A stretch of DNA of 64,000 bases from NCBI GenBank assembly GCA_030522375.1, contig CP130488.1:1054001-1118000 (forward strand), written 5' to 3'. The notes beneath the pieces are model-generated. The model did not search any database, was not told the DNA's origin, and worked only from the letters and a program-made list of their open reading frames with translations. A program made the translations under genes and the position numbers. The stretch comes from Methanosuratincola petrocarbonis (GTDB lineage: Archaea > Thermoproteota > Methanomethylicia > Methanomethylicales > Methanomethylicaceae). Shown in pieces: positions 40,379-47,337 of the stretch (position 1 is its first letter; the number at the start of each line of letters is the position of its first letter).

Positions 40379-42184
40379 TCACTGCCTGTCTTCGCTTGTC
40401 ACTTCAGTGTAGTAGTACTCCCCGATCTCCTTCTGGTATCTGTCTAGCCAGGAGTCCTTCTTGTTCACGCGCGGGCGCCCAGTCTCAGGATCCCTCCTGA
40501 AGGTGATCCCGACGTTCTTGAGGAAGTAGTTCATGCCTTTCCTGAGACCCACCGGCGCTGAGGCGACCCCGCTCCTACCAGGGGATCCACCGAAGACCAT
40601 CACAGTGTCTGATAGGAGGTCGTTGGCCACTATGTCATGCTCTACGACGAACGATGCAGCCCCCTTCTTCTCAGTGACCCGCCTAATCGCCCTGGCAACG
40701 ACAAGCCTGTGTTCGACATCCAAGTGGGCAGTCGGCTCATCCAAGAGGTAGAGCTCCGCTTCCCTTGAGAGGCAGACTGCCACAGCAGTGCGCTGGAGCT
40801 CGCCGCCGCTCATCGATTCCATGCTCCTGTCGAGCAGGGGCTCTATCTCCAGAGGGGCGTAGATCTCGTCGATGAACCACTGCGCACTCAGGAGACCTGG
40901 GTCGATCGAGTTGAGGACTTCCCTTAGAGTCTTCGTCGTGCTGGGGACCACGTACTGGGGCTTGTAGCTGATCCGGAGACCGAAGTTGATCGGGGATCCC
41001 GCCTCGGGCAGGAGCTCGCCCGCGATGACCCTGACGAAGGTCGTCTTGCCAGTCCCGTTCGGTCCGACGATCCCGACGACCTCGCCACGGTGTATCTCCC
41101 CGCCCTGCGCGTCTAGGACGAAGTCGCCCCGGCTTATCCGGAAACTCCCCCACCTCAGCATCACATCCTCGGATCTCCACTCGGTCGGGGTCGGGGAGAG
41201 GTGGAACCTTATGGGCGAGGTCCTGAAACGGATGTTCTCGTCCGGGATGTACCCGTTGAGGTATATGTTGATCCCGACGCGAACCCCGTGCGGCTTGGAG
41301 ACGATTCCGTAGACCCCAGGCTTGCCGTAAAAGAGGCACACCTGCTCTGAGATGTAGTCCAGCACAGCGAGGTCGTGCTCCGCGACCATGACGTACTTCC
41401 TTTCGTCTGCAATGGACTGGACCAGCTTCGCCATCGACATCCTCTGGTAAACGTCCAAGTAGCTCGACGGCTCGTCGAATATGTAGACATCGGCCTTCCT
41501 TATCGAGACAGCGGCGATCGCGACGCGCTGGAGCTCGCCGCCGCTCAGGGCGTGGATGTCCTTGTCCATTATCGGCTCGAGCGACAGGTATGCAGACACT
41601 TCGTCGAGCGCATGCCGCTCGTCGATCCGCTCAAGCAGCTGCCTGACGGTCCCGGTGAGGCGCTTCGGGGCCTGGTCGATGTACTGCGGCTTGGTGACCA
41701 CCTTGAGCCTCTTCTCCGAGAGCTTCTTGAAGTACTCCTGGAGTTCAGAACCCCTGAAGAAGCGCAGTATGGACTTCCAGTCGGGCGGGCAGTCGAAAAG
41801 CCCGAGGTTCGGCATCATCTCGCCACTCAGGATCTTCAGCGATGTGGACTTCCCGGCCCCGTTCGGTCCTAGTAGGCCGACAACAACCCCCTCTTTCGGG
41901 ATCGGGAGGCGGTAGAGCTTGAATGTGTTCGGGCCGTACCTGTGCACGCAGACTTCCTCTAGCTCGTCCGGAAGGTTCACTATGTTCAGTGCCCCGAACG
42001 GGCACTTCTTAACGCAGATGCCGCAGCCCGTGCAGAGGTTCTCAGCGACGAGTGGCCGGTCCATCCCGGGCTCGTACTTTATCGCCTCGGCGCCTGTCCT
42101 GACTATGGGGCAGAACCGGATGCACTCCTTGCTGCACTCCCCTGGCTTGCAGAAGTCAGCGTCAAGTACAACGATCCGCGCCAC
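40379..42184 (-). CDS. Ribosome recycling ATPase ABCE1 (Rli1)
   Basis: 601 aa. Two N-terminal [4Fe-4S] clusters (CKPGECSKECIRFCP; CTGCGICVKKCP), then twin ABC domains. Walker A is LLGPNGAGKSTSL and IVGPNGTGKTTFV; the signature motifs are LSGGELQRVAIA and MSGGELQRTAVA; Walker B is YIFDEPSSYLD and YLLDEPTAHLD. Splits ribosomes after termination. The start is GTG 42184. It lies 24 bp after the RPB9-like gene, in one operon with it and the acidic micro-protein. Confidence 0.97.
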   Translation of the reverse strand: MARIVVLDADFCKPGECSKECIRFCPIVRTGAEAIKYEPGMDRPLVAENLCTGCGICVKKCPFGALNIVNLPDELEEVCVHRYGPNTFKLYRLPIPKEGVVVGLLGPNGAGKSTSLKILSGEMMPNLGLFDCPPDWKSILRFFRGSELQEYFKKLSEKRLKVVTKPQYIDQAPKRLTGTVRQLLERIDERHALDEVSAYLSLEPIMDKDIHALSGGELQRVAIAAVSIRKADVYIFDEPSSYLDVYQRMSMAKLVQSIADERKYVMVAEHDLAVLDYISEQVCLFYGKPGVYGIVSKPHGVRVGINIYLNGYIPDENIRFRTSPIRFHLSPTPTEWRSEDVMLRWGSFRISRGDFVLDAQGGEIHRGEVVGIVGPNGTGKTTFVRVIAGELLPEAGSPINFGLRISYKPQYVVPSTTKTLREVLNSIDPGLLSAQWFIDEIYAPLEIEPLLDRSMESMSGGELQRTAVAVCLSREAELYLLDEPTAHLDVEHRLVVARAIRRVTEKKGAASFVVEHDIVANDLLSDTVMVFGGSPGRSGVASAPVGLRKGMNYFLKNVGITFRRDPETGRPRVNKKDSWLDRYQKEIGEYYYTEVTSEDRQ

Positions 42185-42208
42185 CTGCGCCTGCCCCCGG
42201 AAAGGATC

Positions 42209-42511
42209 CTATTCGAAGTCGCTTTCCTCAGATTCGCTCTCATCTTCTTCCTCGAGCATGGACTCTGAATAGAGGTCATAGTTGTCGGCTATCAGCTCGT
42301 GCTCTTCTTCCTTCCGGCGTTTACCCTTTACCTGGGAAGCCTCCACGATCAGGGTAGTCCTCCTCTTGCTCTCGTCGACGGGCTGGACGATCTTGTACCC
42401 TTTCGTCTCGGCGGTTGACTTCTGGAAGCCGCACGACTTGCAGACCAAGAATATCTTCTCATCCTTCTTCTCGGGCATCAAGAGTTTCCCGCACTTTGGA
42501 CAGAATTCCAC
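42209..42511 (-). CDS. RPB9/TFS N-terminal zinc-ribbon protein with acidic tail
   Basis: 100 aa from GTG 42511, GGGGGT upstream. The N-terminal ribbon FCPKCGKLLMPEKK with VCKSCGFQK matches the first ribbon of RpoM/TFS/RPB9. The second ribbon with its Asp-Glu transcript-cleavage hairpin is absent; instead a lysine-rich stretch (KGKRRKEEE) leads into a Glu/Asp/Ser tail. So it should not act as a cleavage factor. It may bind RNA polymerase like the N-terminal part of RPB9. The operon with ABCE1 hints at a translation link instead. Confidence 0.75.
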   Translation of the reverse strand: MEFCPKCGKLLMPEKKDEKIFLVCKSCGFQKSTAETKGYKIVQPVDESKRRTTLIVEASQVKGKRRKEEEHELIADNYDLYSESMLEEEDESESEESDFE

Positions 42512-42546
42512 TTAGTTACCCCCAACAAAATAGGCAGAGAAGAGGA

Positions 42547-42651
42547 TTACCATTCTTCTTCCTCGAAGTCCTCCTCTTCGTCCTCAGGCCATTCGTCCTC
42601 TTCTTCGTCCTCGATCCAGTCGTCATCGAAGTCCTCTTCCATATACAACAA
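42547..42651 (-). CDS. Highly acidic 34-residue micro-protein
   Basis: TTG at 42649-42651 has GGAGGT (42659-42664) exactly 7 nt upstream. The product starts MLYMEEDFDDDWIE and continues almost only with Glu, Asp and a few Trp, Phe and Pro, ending EEEEW. About two thirds of the residues are acidic. It resembles a free acidic tail, such as those that bind histones or ribosomal surfaces. It leads the RPB9-like/ABCE1 operon, 35 bp upstream. Family not recognised. The exact ribosome-site spacing supports translation. Confidence 0.6.
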   Translation of the reverse strand: MLYMEEDFDDDWIEDEEEDEWPEDEEEDFEEEEW

Positions 42652-42693
42652 TCCAAATACCTCCAGAGAGCAAAGTGTTTTCGTGAGCTTGAA

Positions 42694-42702
42694 ATATTTA
42701 AG
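42694..42702 (+). promoter_or_regulatory. TATA box of the TsaC-THUMP gene
   Basis: AATATTTAAG lies about 25-33 nt before the ATG at 42727, so the message is nearly leaderless and the long upstream frame (to 42415) is not translated. Confidence 0.6.
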
Positions 42703-42726
42703 TCTGTCTATGATCATCATCCTGTT

Positions 42727-43926
42727 ATGCCTTGCAAGATATGCGCAGCCGACAGGTTCGATCCGAGGGAAGCGGGGGAAGTTGTCAGGGGCGGCGGCAT
42801 CATAGTCTTCCCGACCGACACAGTCTACGGCATAGGGTGCGATCCCAGGAACGCAGAGGCGGTCAGGAGGCTCTTCGCAGCTAAGAGGAGGGAGAAGAAG
42901 CCCATGCCCGTGCTGGTCGACTCGTTGCAGTCCGCCGAGAGGCTGGTCGAGTTGGGCGAGGCGGGGAGGGCTCTCGCGGAGATATTCTGGCCTGGTGCGC
43001 TCACCATAGTTGCCCCTCTCAGGAAGAGCCTACCGGAGGAGTTGACAGGGGGCAGGCAGAAGGTCGGCGTCAGGATCCCCAAGCACCCCGTCGCGATTTC
43101 AATAATAGCAGCATCAGGCGGCGCGCTGGTCGGGACGAGTGCAAACATCTCCGGCAGGAGGGCAGCGAGCTCTGTCGGGGAGCTCGATCCTGAGCTCCTC
43201 CAATCGGTCGAGATCGTGGTTGATGCTGGGGAGGCCCCGGCTGGGAGGGCCTCCACTGTAGTCGAGGTTGGCGACCCAATCCCCGAAGTCGGGACTAGGA
43301 TAGCGGAGGGGGTCTGGCTTATTAGAGAGGGGCCAATAGACGTAGAGATGATAAGGTCAGCTTTGGGCGGGAGGTTGCCGAGGATGGCGACAACAGAAAA
43401 AGGAAAGTTCAACATAATCGTGACCACCCAGAGGGGCAACGAGAGGAACTGCATGAGGGAGCTCGTGACCCTTTCCGGAGAGACTTCGATCATGTTCTCG
43501 AGGACGGGCTTCCCTGGGCTCCTGAAAGGCAAAGTGCCGTCCGACCCAGTAGAGTTCTGCAGGGCACTCGCAGCCAAATTGGCTGAAGATCCCTGGAGGG
43601 CAAGGTTCATCCAGAAGGTCACACCGATCCAGGAGGTCGCCAGGGCAGAAGTCGCGGAGATAAGGGCTGCAGTGAAACGGCTCTCTGGGGCGATACCAGA
43701 GGGGGCCTCTTTCAGGATAACCGTGAACAAGAGGGGGTCGGAGATCAGCTCCTCCGAGCTGATCAGGGAGGTGGCGCGGGAAGTCGAGAGGAAGGTGGAC
43801 CTAGAGAACCCGGACTGGGTAGTTGACATTGAGTTGATCAGGGACTTGGCAGGGGTGTCGGTCTTAAGGGCTGGCGACATAGTCTCGGTCACGAAGATGC
43901 AGGAGGAAGCCCTTGGGAAAGAATAG
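42727..43926 (+). CDS. TsaC/Sua5 (YrdC) threonylcarbamoyl-AMP synthase fused to a THUMP domain
   Basis: 399 aa. Residues 1-215 are a YrdC domain: GGGIIVFPTDTVYGIGCDP, KRREKKPMPVLV, VGVRIPKHP and GTSANISGRRA, which make threonylcarbamoyl-AMP for t6A37. From residue 220 (MATTEKGKFNIIVTTQRGN) a Tan1-like THUMP domain follows, an RNA-binding module used in ac4C12 synthesis: FQ-type IQKVTPIQEVARAEV, VNKRGSEISSSEL, VDIELIRDLAGVSVL. The ATG at 43384 has GGGAGG 9 nt upstream, so a separate THUMP protein could also be made. Faces Cgi121 tail to tail. Confidence 0.88.
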   Translation: MPCKICAADRFDPREAGEVVRGGGIIVFPTDTVYGIGCDPRNAEAVRRLFAAKRREKKPMPVLVDSLQSAERLVELGEAGRALAEIFWPGALTIVAPLRKSLPEELTGGRQKVGVRIPKHPVAISIIAASGGALVGTSANISGRRAASSVGELDPELLQSVEIVVDAGEAPAGRASTVVEVGDPIPEVGTRIAEGVWLIREGPIDVEMIRSALGGRLPRMATTEKGKFNIIVTTQRGNERNCMRELVTLSGETSIMFSRTGFPGLLKGKVPSDPVEFCRALAAKLAEDPWRARFIQKVTPIQEVARAEVAEIRAAVKRLSGAIPEGASFRITVNKRGSEISSSELIREVAREVERKVDLENPDWVVDIELIRDLAGVSVLRAGDIVSVTKMQEEALGKE

Positions 43927-43931
43927 GGGGG

Positions 43932-44489
43932 TCACCGGTAGAGGTCCGAGATCGAGACCCTCTCCACGACAAGGGAGGACACCGCCCTGACCCTCGAGCC
44001 CACGAGAGGGAGGGCGTATGATATCTCTTCCTCCGAGATCCCGAACTTCCTTTCCACTTCAGGGCACTTCGAGTCGTCGAGGTCTATGAGGGAGTCGTCC
44101 TGGGCGCCCATTGCGAGCAGATCTTGCATCAGGCAAGCTATCTGAGCCTCGCTCTCGCAGACTGCGACTGCAACCCATCCGCTGGAGTTCTCCCGAACCC
44201 CCATGAATTCTATGGCCTCCCTGATCTGCCGCTTGGAGGAGGCGTAGAGCAAAACCTCGTTTGCAGGGATCCTAGAGACGTTTTCCCCCGCTTCCCAAGA
44301 TTTCTTTGCCAGGAGCGCCGCTGCCATCAGGTGCACTTCCCCTGCAACAGAGCGTGCATCCAACAACTGCAGGCTCGGCGACTGGGAGTACTTCGCCAGC
44401 AGTGGCCTTGGATCCGCCCCAGGCTTCGGCCTCAGACCTGCCATCAGCAGGAGTGCGAACTGCCCTTTACCCAGATTTGCAACGCGCAA
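43932..44489 (-). CDS. KEOPS complex subunit Cgi121
   Basis: 185 aa. The family pattern is visible in SLQLLDARSVAGEVHLMAAAL, then ENVSRIPANEVLLYASSKRQI (in part) and REAIEFMGV. Cgi121 helps the Bud32/Kae1/Pcc1 machine deliver tRNA for t6A modification. It ends 5 bp from the end of the TsaC-THUMP gene, so two steps of t6A synthesis are side by side. First codon is at 44489, 1 bp after the PRT gene stop; the upstream genes on this strand probably form one operon. Confidence 0.87.
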   Translation of the reverse strand: MRVANLGKGQFALLLMAGLRPKPGADPRPLLAKYSQSPSLQLLDARSVAGEVHLMAAALLAKKSWEAGENVSRIPANEVLLYASSKRQIREAIEFMGVRENSSGWVAVAVCESEAQIACLMQDLLAMGAQDDSLIDLDDSKCPEVERKFGISEEEISYALPLVGSRVRAVSSLVVERVSISDLYR

Positions 44490-44490
44490 C

Positions 44491-45087
44491 TTACCGGATC
44501 TCCTTTAGGATGCTCGGAGAGAACTTCTCAATGATCTCTAAGGGTATGCCTGCGCTCACCAGCCTCTCCCTTGCCTTAGCTGGATCGATCCCGTCCTTGC
44601 CCCATTCCTTGAGGAGGTTCGATATCGTTTCACGGTACTCCCATGGGTAAAGTATCCAGTTGGCTGTGCTCTCGACAAAGTAGTCGGGCTTTATCTTAGA
44701 CCAAGGCTTGACATGGAGCGTGGCGACCCTGATCGCTGAGGCACCCATGGAAGAGAGGTGATCCACCACTAGGAGGAGGCTCTCGCCCGTGTCTGCAACG
44801 TCATCAGCGACAAGTATCCGCTTTCCCTTTACCTCGCCTGCAATCGGCGACTCGATCCTCGGCTTGGCTTCCCTCTGGTTCACCCCCCTATAGAAGGAAA
44901 CCCTGATTGAGAGCAGCTCGTCCACCCCGAGCAGATCAGAGAGCAGTCTCGCCACGACCCAGCCTCCCCTCGCGACACCCACGATCGAGTCTGGGCGGAA
45001 TCCGCTCTCCTCTATCCTCCGGGAGAGCTCGAGGACAGAAGAGTGGATCCTGCCCCAGTCCAGAACAAGCATTTCCATTTTTGACAC
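44491..45087 (-). CDS. Phosphoribosyltransferase (xanthine-guanine type)
   Basis: 198 aa, type I PRTase fold. The PRPP loop is RILVADDVADTGESLL; the N-terminal SIVGVARGGWVVARLL is the first conserved loop. The C-terminal part (IKPDYFVESTANWILYPWEY) resembles archaeal hypoxanthine/xanthine-guanine PRTases with the WILYPWE segment. Likely purine salvage, base unproven. GTG 45087 is directly next to the MoaD-like stop; ATG 45078 is an alternative start. Confidence 0.85.
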   Translation of the reverse strand: MSKMEMLVLDWGRIHSSVLELSRRIEESGFRPDSIVGVARGGWVVARLLSDLLGVDELLSIRVSFYRGVNQREAKPRIESPIAGEVKGKRILVADDVADTGESLLLVVDHLSSMGASAIRVATLHVKPWSKIKPDYFVESTANWILYPWEYRETISNLLKEWGKDGIDPAKARERLVSAGIPLEIIEKFSPSILKEIR

Positions 45088-45369
45088 CTATCCGCCGTGA
45101 ACAGATGGGAGGAAGACCACCTCGTCCCCCTCCTTCAGGGGGGATGCCAGACCGCCGGTCAGCATTGAGTCGGAATCGTTGATGAACACAATGATGTCAG
45201 CACGCATTTTGCTACCCTCGTCGAACATCCTGGACCTGATCGGGTCAGGCTCTGCCCTGCGCAGGAAGTCGACGAGCTCTGCCAGAGTGCTACCGTTGAA
45301 GTCAATGACCTTCTCTGGGCACTCAGAGAGACCCCTCAGCACAGCCATGTACTTCACCCTTACTTTCAA
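45088..45369 (-). CDS. MoaD/ThiS-like ubiquitin-fold protein
   Basis: 93 aa ending in Gly-Gly (LPSVHGG), required for adenylation and thiocarboxylate or conjugate formation. Beta-grasp strands are KVRVKYMAVLRGL, EKVIDFNGSTLAELVDFL and ADIIVFINDSDS, with GDEVVFLP. Could serve molybdopterin synthesis or act as a SAMP-type modifier; the tungsten enzyme at 34663 makes cofactor synthesis plausible. TTG start with GGGGGGT 6-7 nt upstream. Middle of the leftward operon 46209-43932. Confidence 0.88.
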   Translation of the reverse strand: MKVRVKYMAVLRGLSECPEKVIDFNGSTLAELVDFLRRAEPDPIRSRMFDEGSKMRADIIVFINDSDSMLTGGLASPLKEGDEVVFLPSVHGG

Positions 45370-45381
45370 GGAGGACCCCCC

Positions 45382-46209
45382 TCATGGGTTGGAGGGCTCA
45401 CCGATATAAACCTCTTCCTCGTACCTCCGCCCGTCCACTATAGCGCCTGCTCCAACCCTCCTGAATGACAGCCGCGACAGCAGATCATGGAGTTTAGAAT
45501 CGAGAATCTCAGGGGGGTCCATTAGCCATTCGATCGGGATGCGGAGGTTGATTGGCCGGTGCGTGATTATGTGCCTCGTCGACTTTATTGGGAAGAGGCG
45601 CCCGCTCAGCGCAGCCTCAAGGGCTTCCTCCTTCTTTATAACCGGGGGGACCATGATCCAAGAAGCTTCCCCGCTTTTGAGGCGCAGGAATGAGTCCTCC
45701 TCGGTCGCATAGGATATGCCGCACCCTTTGGCTCTGAGCTGGGCCTCGAGCTCGCCGAGCAGGGAATAGGCACTGTGTATCTCGAACGCCTCCTCGATCA
45801 CCAGCTGCGATCCCGACAGTCCTATGAGCGCAAGGCTTGCCCTGCGATCCGTGACCGCGGCAAGGGCTTCTCCGGCGTTGGAGTACTCGACTCTGATCGC
45901 CCTGTTGGGAAGGAAGATGGCAGACGAGGCGATGCAGCGGTTCCATCGGGCGATCCCGACGGAATTAGACGCATAGTCGTACATTGCGACCGGGACTGAT
46001 ACACAACCCATGCGGCGCAGCGCCCAGTACCGGTGCGTCCCGTCGAGTATCACCAGGCTGGAGGCATCCACAATGATCGGGTCCCTGACCATCCTCTCAG
46101 TCTGGAGGGACAGGGCGACCTCGTAAAGGATCTTCCTGTCATATTCTTCGTGGGGGCGCAGATCATCAATTGCGACTGCGGCTATCGGCGGGAGGCAGGA
46201 GGTCAACAT
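45382..46209 (-). CDS. ParB-domain protein, SerK/SbnI-like
   Basis: 275 aa. The N-terminal ParB/sulfiredoxin-like domain shows RPHEEYDRKILYEV and VDASSLVILDGTHRYWALRRMG (in part), the motif used for nucleotide binding in free serine kinases (SerK, SbnI). A C-terminal alpha/beta domain of about 170 residues follows (IKKEEALEAALSGRLFPIKS, in part). This layout fits archaeal SerK-like proteins better than chromosome partition ParB, but the catalytic residues cannot be verified here. First gene of an operon with MoaD-like, PRT and Cgi121 genes. Confidence 0.72.
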   Translation of the reverse strand: MLTSCLPPIAAVAIDDLRPHEEYDRKILYEVALSLQTERMVRDPIIVDASSLVILDGTHRYWALRRMGCVSVPVAMYDYASNSVGIARWNRCIASSAIFLPNRAIRVEYSNAGEALAAVTDRRASLALIGLSGSQLVIEEAFEIHSAYSLLGELEAQLRAKGCGISYATEEDSFLRLKSGEASWIMVPPVIKKEEALEAALSGRLFPIKSTRHIITHRPINLRIPIEWLMDPPEILDSKLHDLLSRLSFRRVGAGAIVDGRRYEEEVYIGEPSNP

Positions 46210-46430
46210 CCCTTACCCCGGAAGTGATCAAAGGTCAGTGGAGGTGCTACTCTTCATCGACCGACTCAGTGCAGGTCAACCACTTCATTCCAATCTGATC
46301 TATGCTGGATTCATTAATATAATATCTGGATCCCTCTTCCCTTCAGGGGAGCACAAAGATTAAGGAAAACGGGCATGGCGCAATCCGCATGCCCGACTTA
46401 GCACTTTTTCAGGATAGGTGAAAATGAAGA

Positions 46431-46856
46431 TTATGGGGAGGCGCCCTTCGCCTCGGTGCTGGTTTTGGCCTTCTCGTCCTCTGCAGGAACAGCATCGGCG
46501 GTGGTCTCGTCTGTAGGCTCGCCAGCCTCACCACCGGCCCCGGTCTCCTGTGATTCAGGCTCTTCAGCTGCTGCCTCGAGCTCCTTCGGTTCCCCCTCAA
46601 CATCCAGGGTCTGCTTCGGCTCCGACTCCTCGACCTTCTCAGCCTCTGCAGCCTCTGCTTCTTCACGTTTCTTCTCATTTACCTTAAGGCGGGTAATGTA
46701 GCCCGCAACCCTGTTTTTCAGCCGCTTGCTGGTGATGTCAGTGTACTGCTGGACCAGCTTTTTGTTCTCTTCAAAATCAGTAGTGAAAACGTTACCGAAC
46801 TTGAGGACTAGCTCATTTGAGATGCTCTTTACCTTCCCTATCCGAACCTTTCCCAA
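46431..46856 (-). CDS. rps17e: 30S ribosomal protein S17e with long acidic tail
   Basis: The first 65 residues are standard S17e (GKVRIGKVKSISNELVLKF, in part; DFEENKKLVQQYTDITSKRL, in part; RVAGYITRL). About 75 further residues are Glu, Ala, Thr and Pro-rich and without pattern. S17e normally has about 60-80 aa, so the tail doubles the protein. TTG at 46856 gives the family start MGKVR; the frame extends to a GTG at 46868. The tail is probably disordered. Confidence 0.88.
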   Translation of the reverse strand: MGKVRIGKVKSISNELVLKFGNVFTTDFEENKKLVQQYTDITSKRLKNRVAGYITRLKVNEKKREEAEAAEAEKVEESEPKQTLDVEGEPKELEAAAEEPESQETGAGGEAGEPTDETTADAVPAEDEKAKTSTEAKGASP

Positions 46857-46947
46857 ACCAGTCACCACAGGCTATCAACCCGATATTAGAACCATAATTT
46901 ATAATTTGTGATGTCCAGAAACGCGTTTCGAGCCTGTTTATGGGGGA

Positions 46948-46957
46948 AATATTTTAA
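46948..46957 (+). promoter_or_regulatory. TATA box of the histone gene
   Basis: AATATTTTAAAC lies about 31-40 nt upstream of the histone ATG at 46988, at the usual archaeal distance. Confidence 0.65.
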
Positions 46958-46987
46958 ACGCTCAAGACATAATCTACCAGGATCACT

Positions 46988-47218
46988 ATGACAGACTTGG
47001 CTATTTCCGCGATGGATCGGCTGATGAGGAAGGCAGGTGCAGAGAGGGTCAGCGACGAAGCCTCGGAAGCGCTAAGGGAAGTGCTGGAGACGCTCGCCCT
47101 CGAGATCTCGAGAGACGCCATAGCACTTGCCAAGCACGCAGGCAGGAAGACAGTGAACTCGGATGACATCAAGATGGCCAGTAGGAAGCTGCTGGCTATG
47201 ACGAAGCTCGGGATCTGA
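46988..47218 (+). CDS. Archaeal histone
   Basis: 76 aa, one histone fold and no tails. Sequence features: AISAMDRLMRKAGAERVSDEA (in part), helix 2 LREVLETLALEISRDAIALAK (in part), the loop HAGRKTVNSDDIKMA with the conserved RKTV and the Asp of the Arg-Asp clamp. It packs DNA as dimers and longer filaments. Monocistronic with its own TATA box; the thermosome gene follows. Confidence 0.95.
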   Translation: MTDLAISAMDRLMRKAGAERVSDEASEALREVLETLALEISRDAIALAKHAGRKTVNSDDIKMASRKLLAMTKLGI

Positions 47219-47281
47219 GTTTTGGGGCAGTCCCCTTTCAGTTGATCGGGCGGCCGATTCCCTGTCCCAAGCAGACAGAAA

Positions 47282-47291
47282 TCTATATATA
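47282..47291 (+). promoter_or_regulatory. TATA box of the thermosome gene
   Basis: TCTATATATAG lies about 47-56 nt before the ATG at 47338. GAGGTGG is just before that ATG. Confidence 0.7.
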
Positions 47292-47337
47292 GAAGTGTAA
47301 AAGTCTTTCTTCATGCAATTTGTTTGAGGTGGATTCT

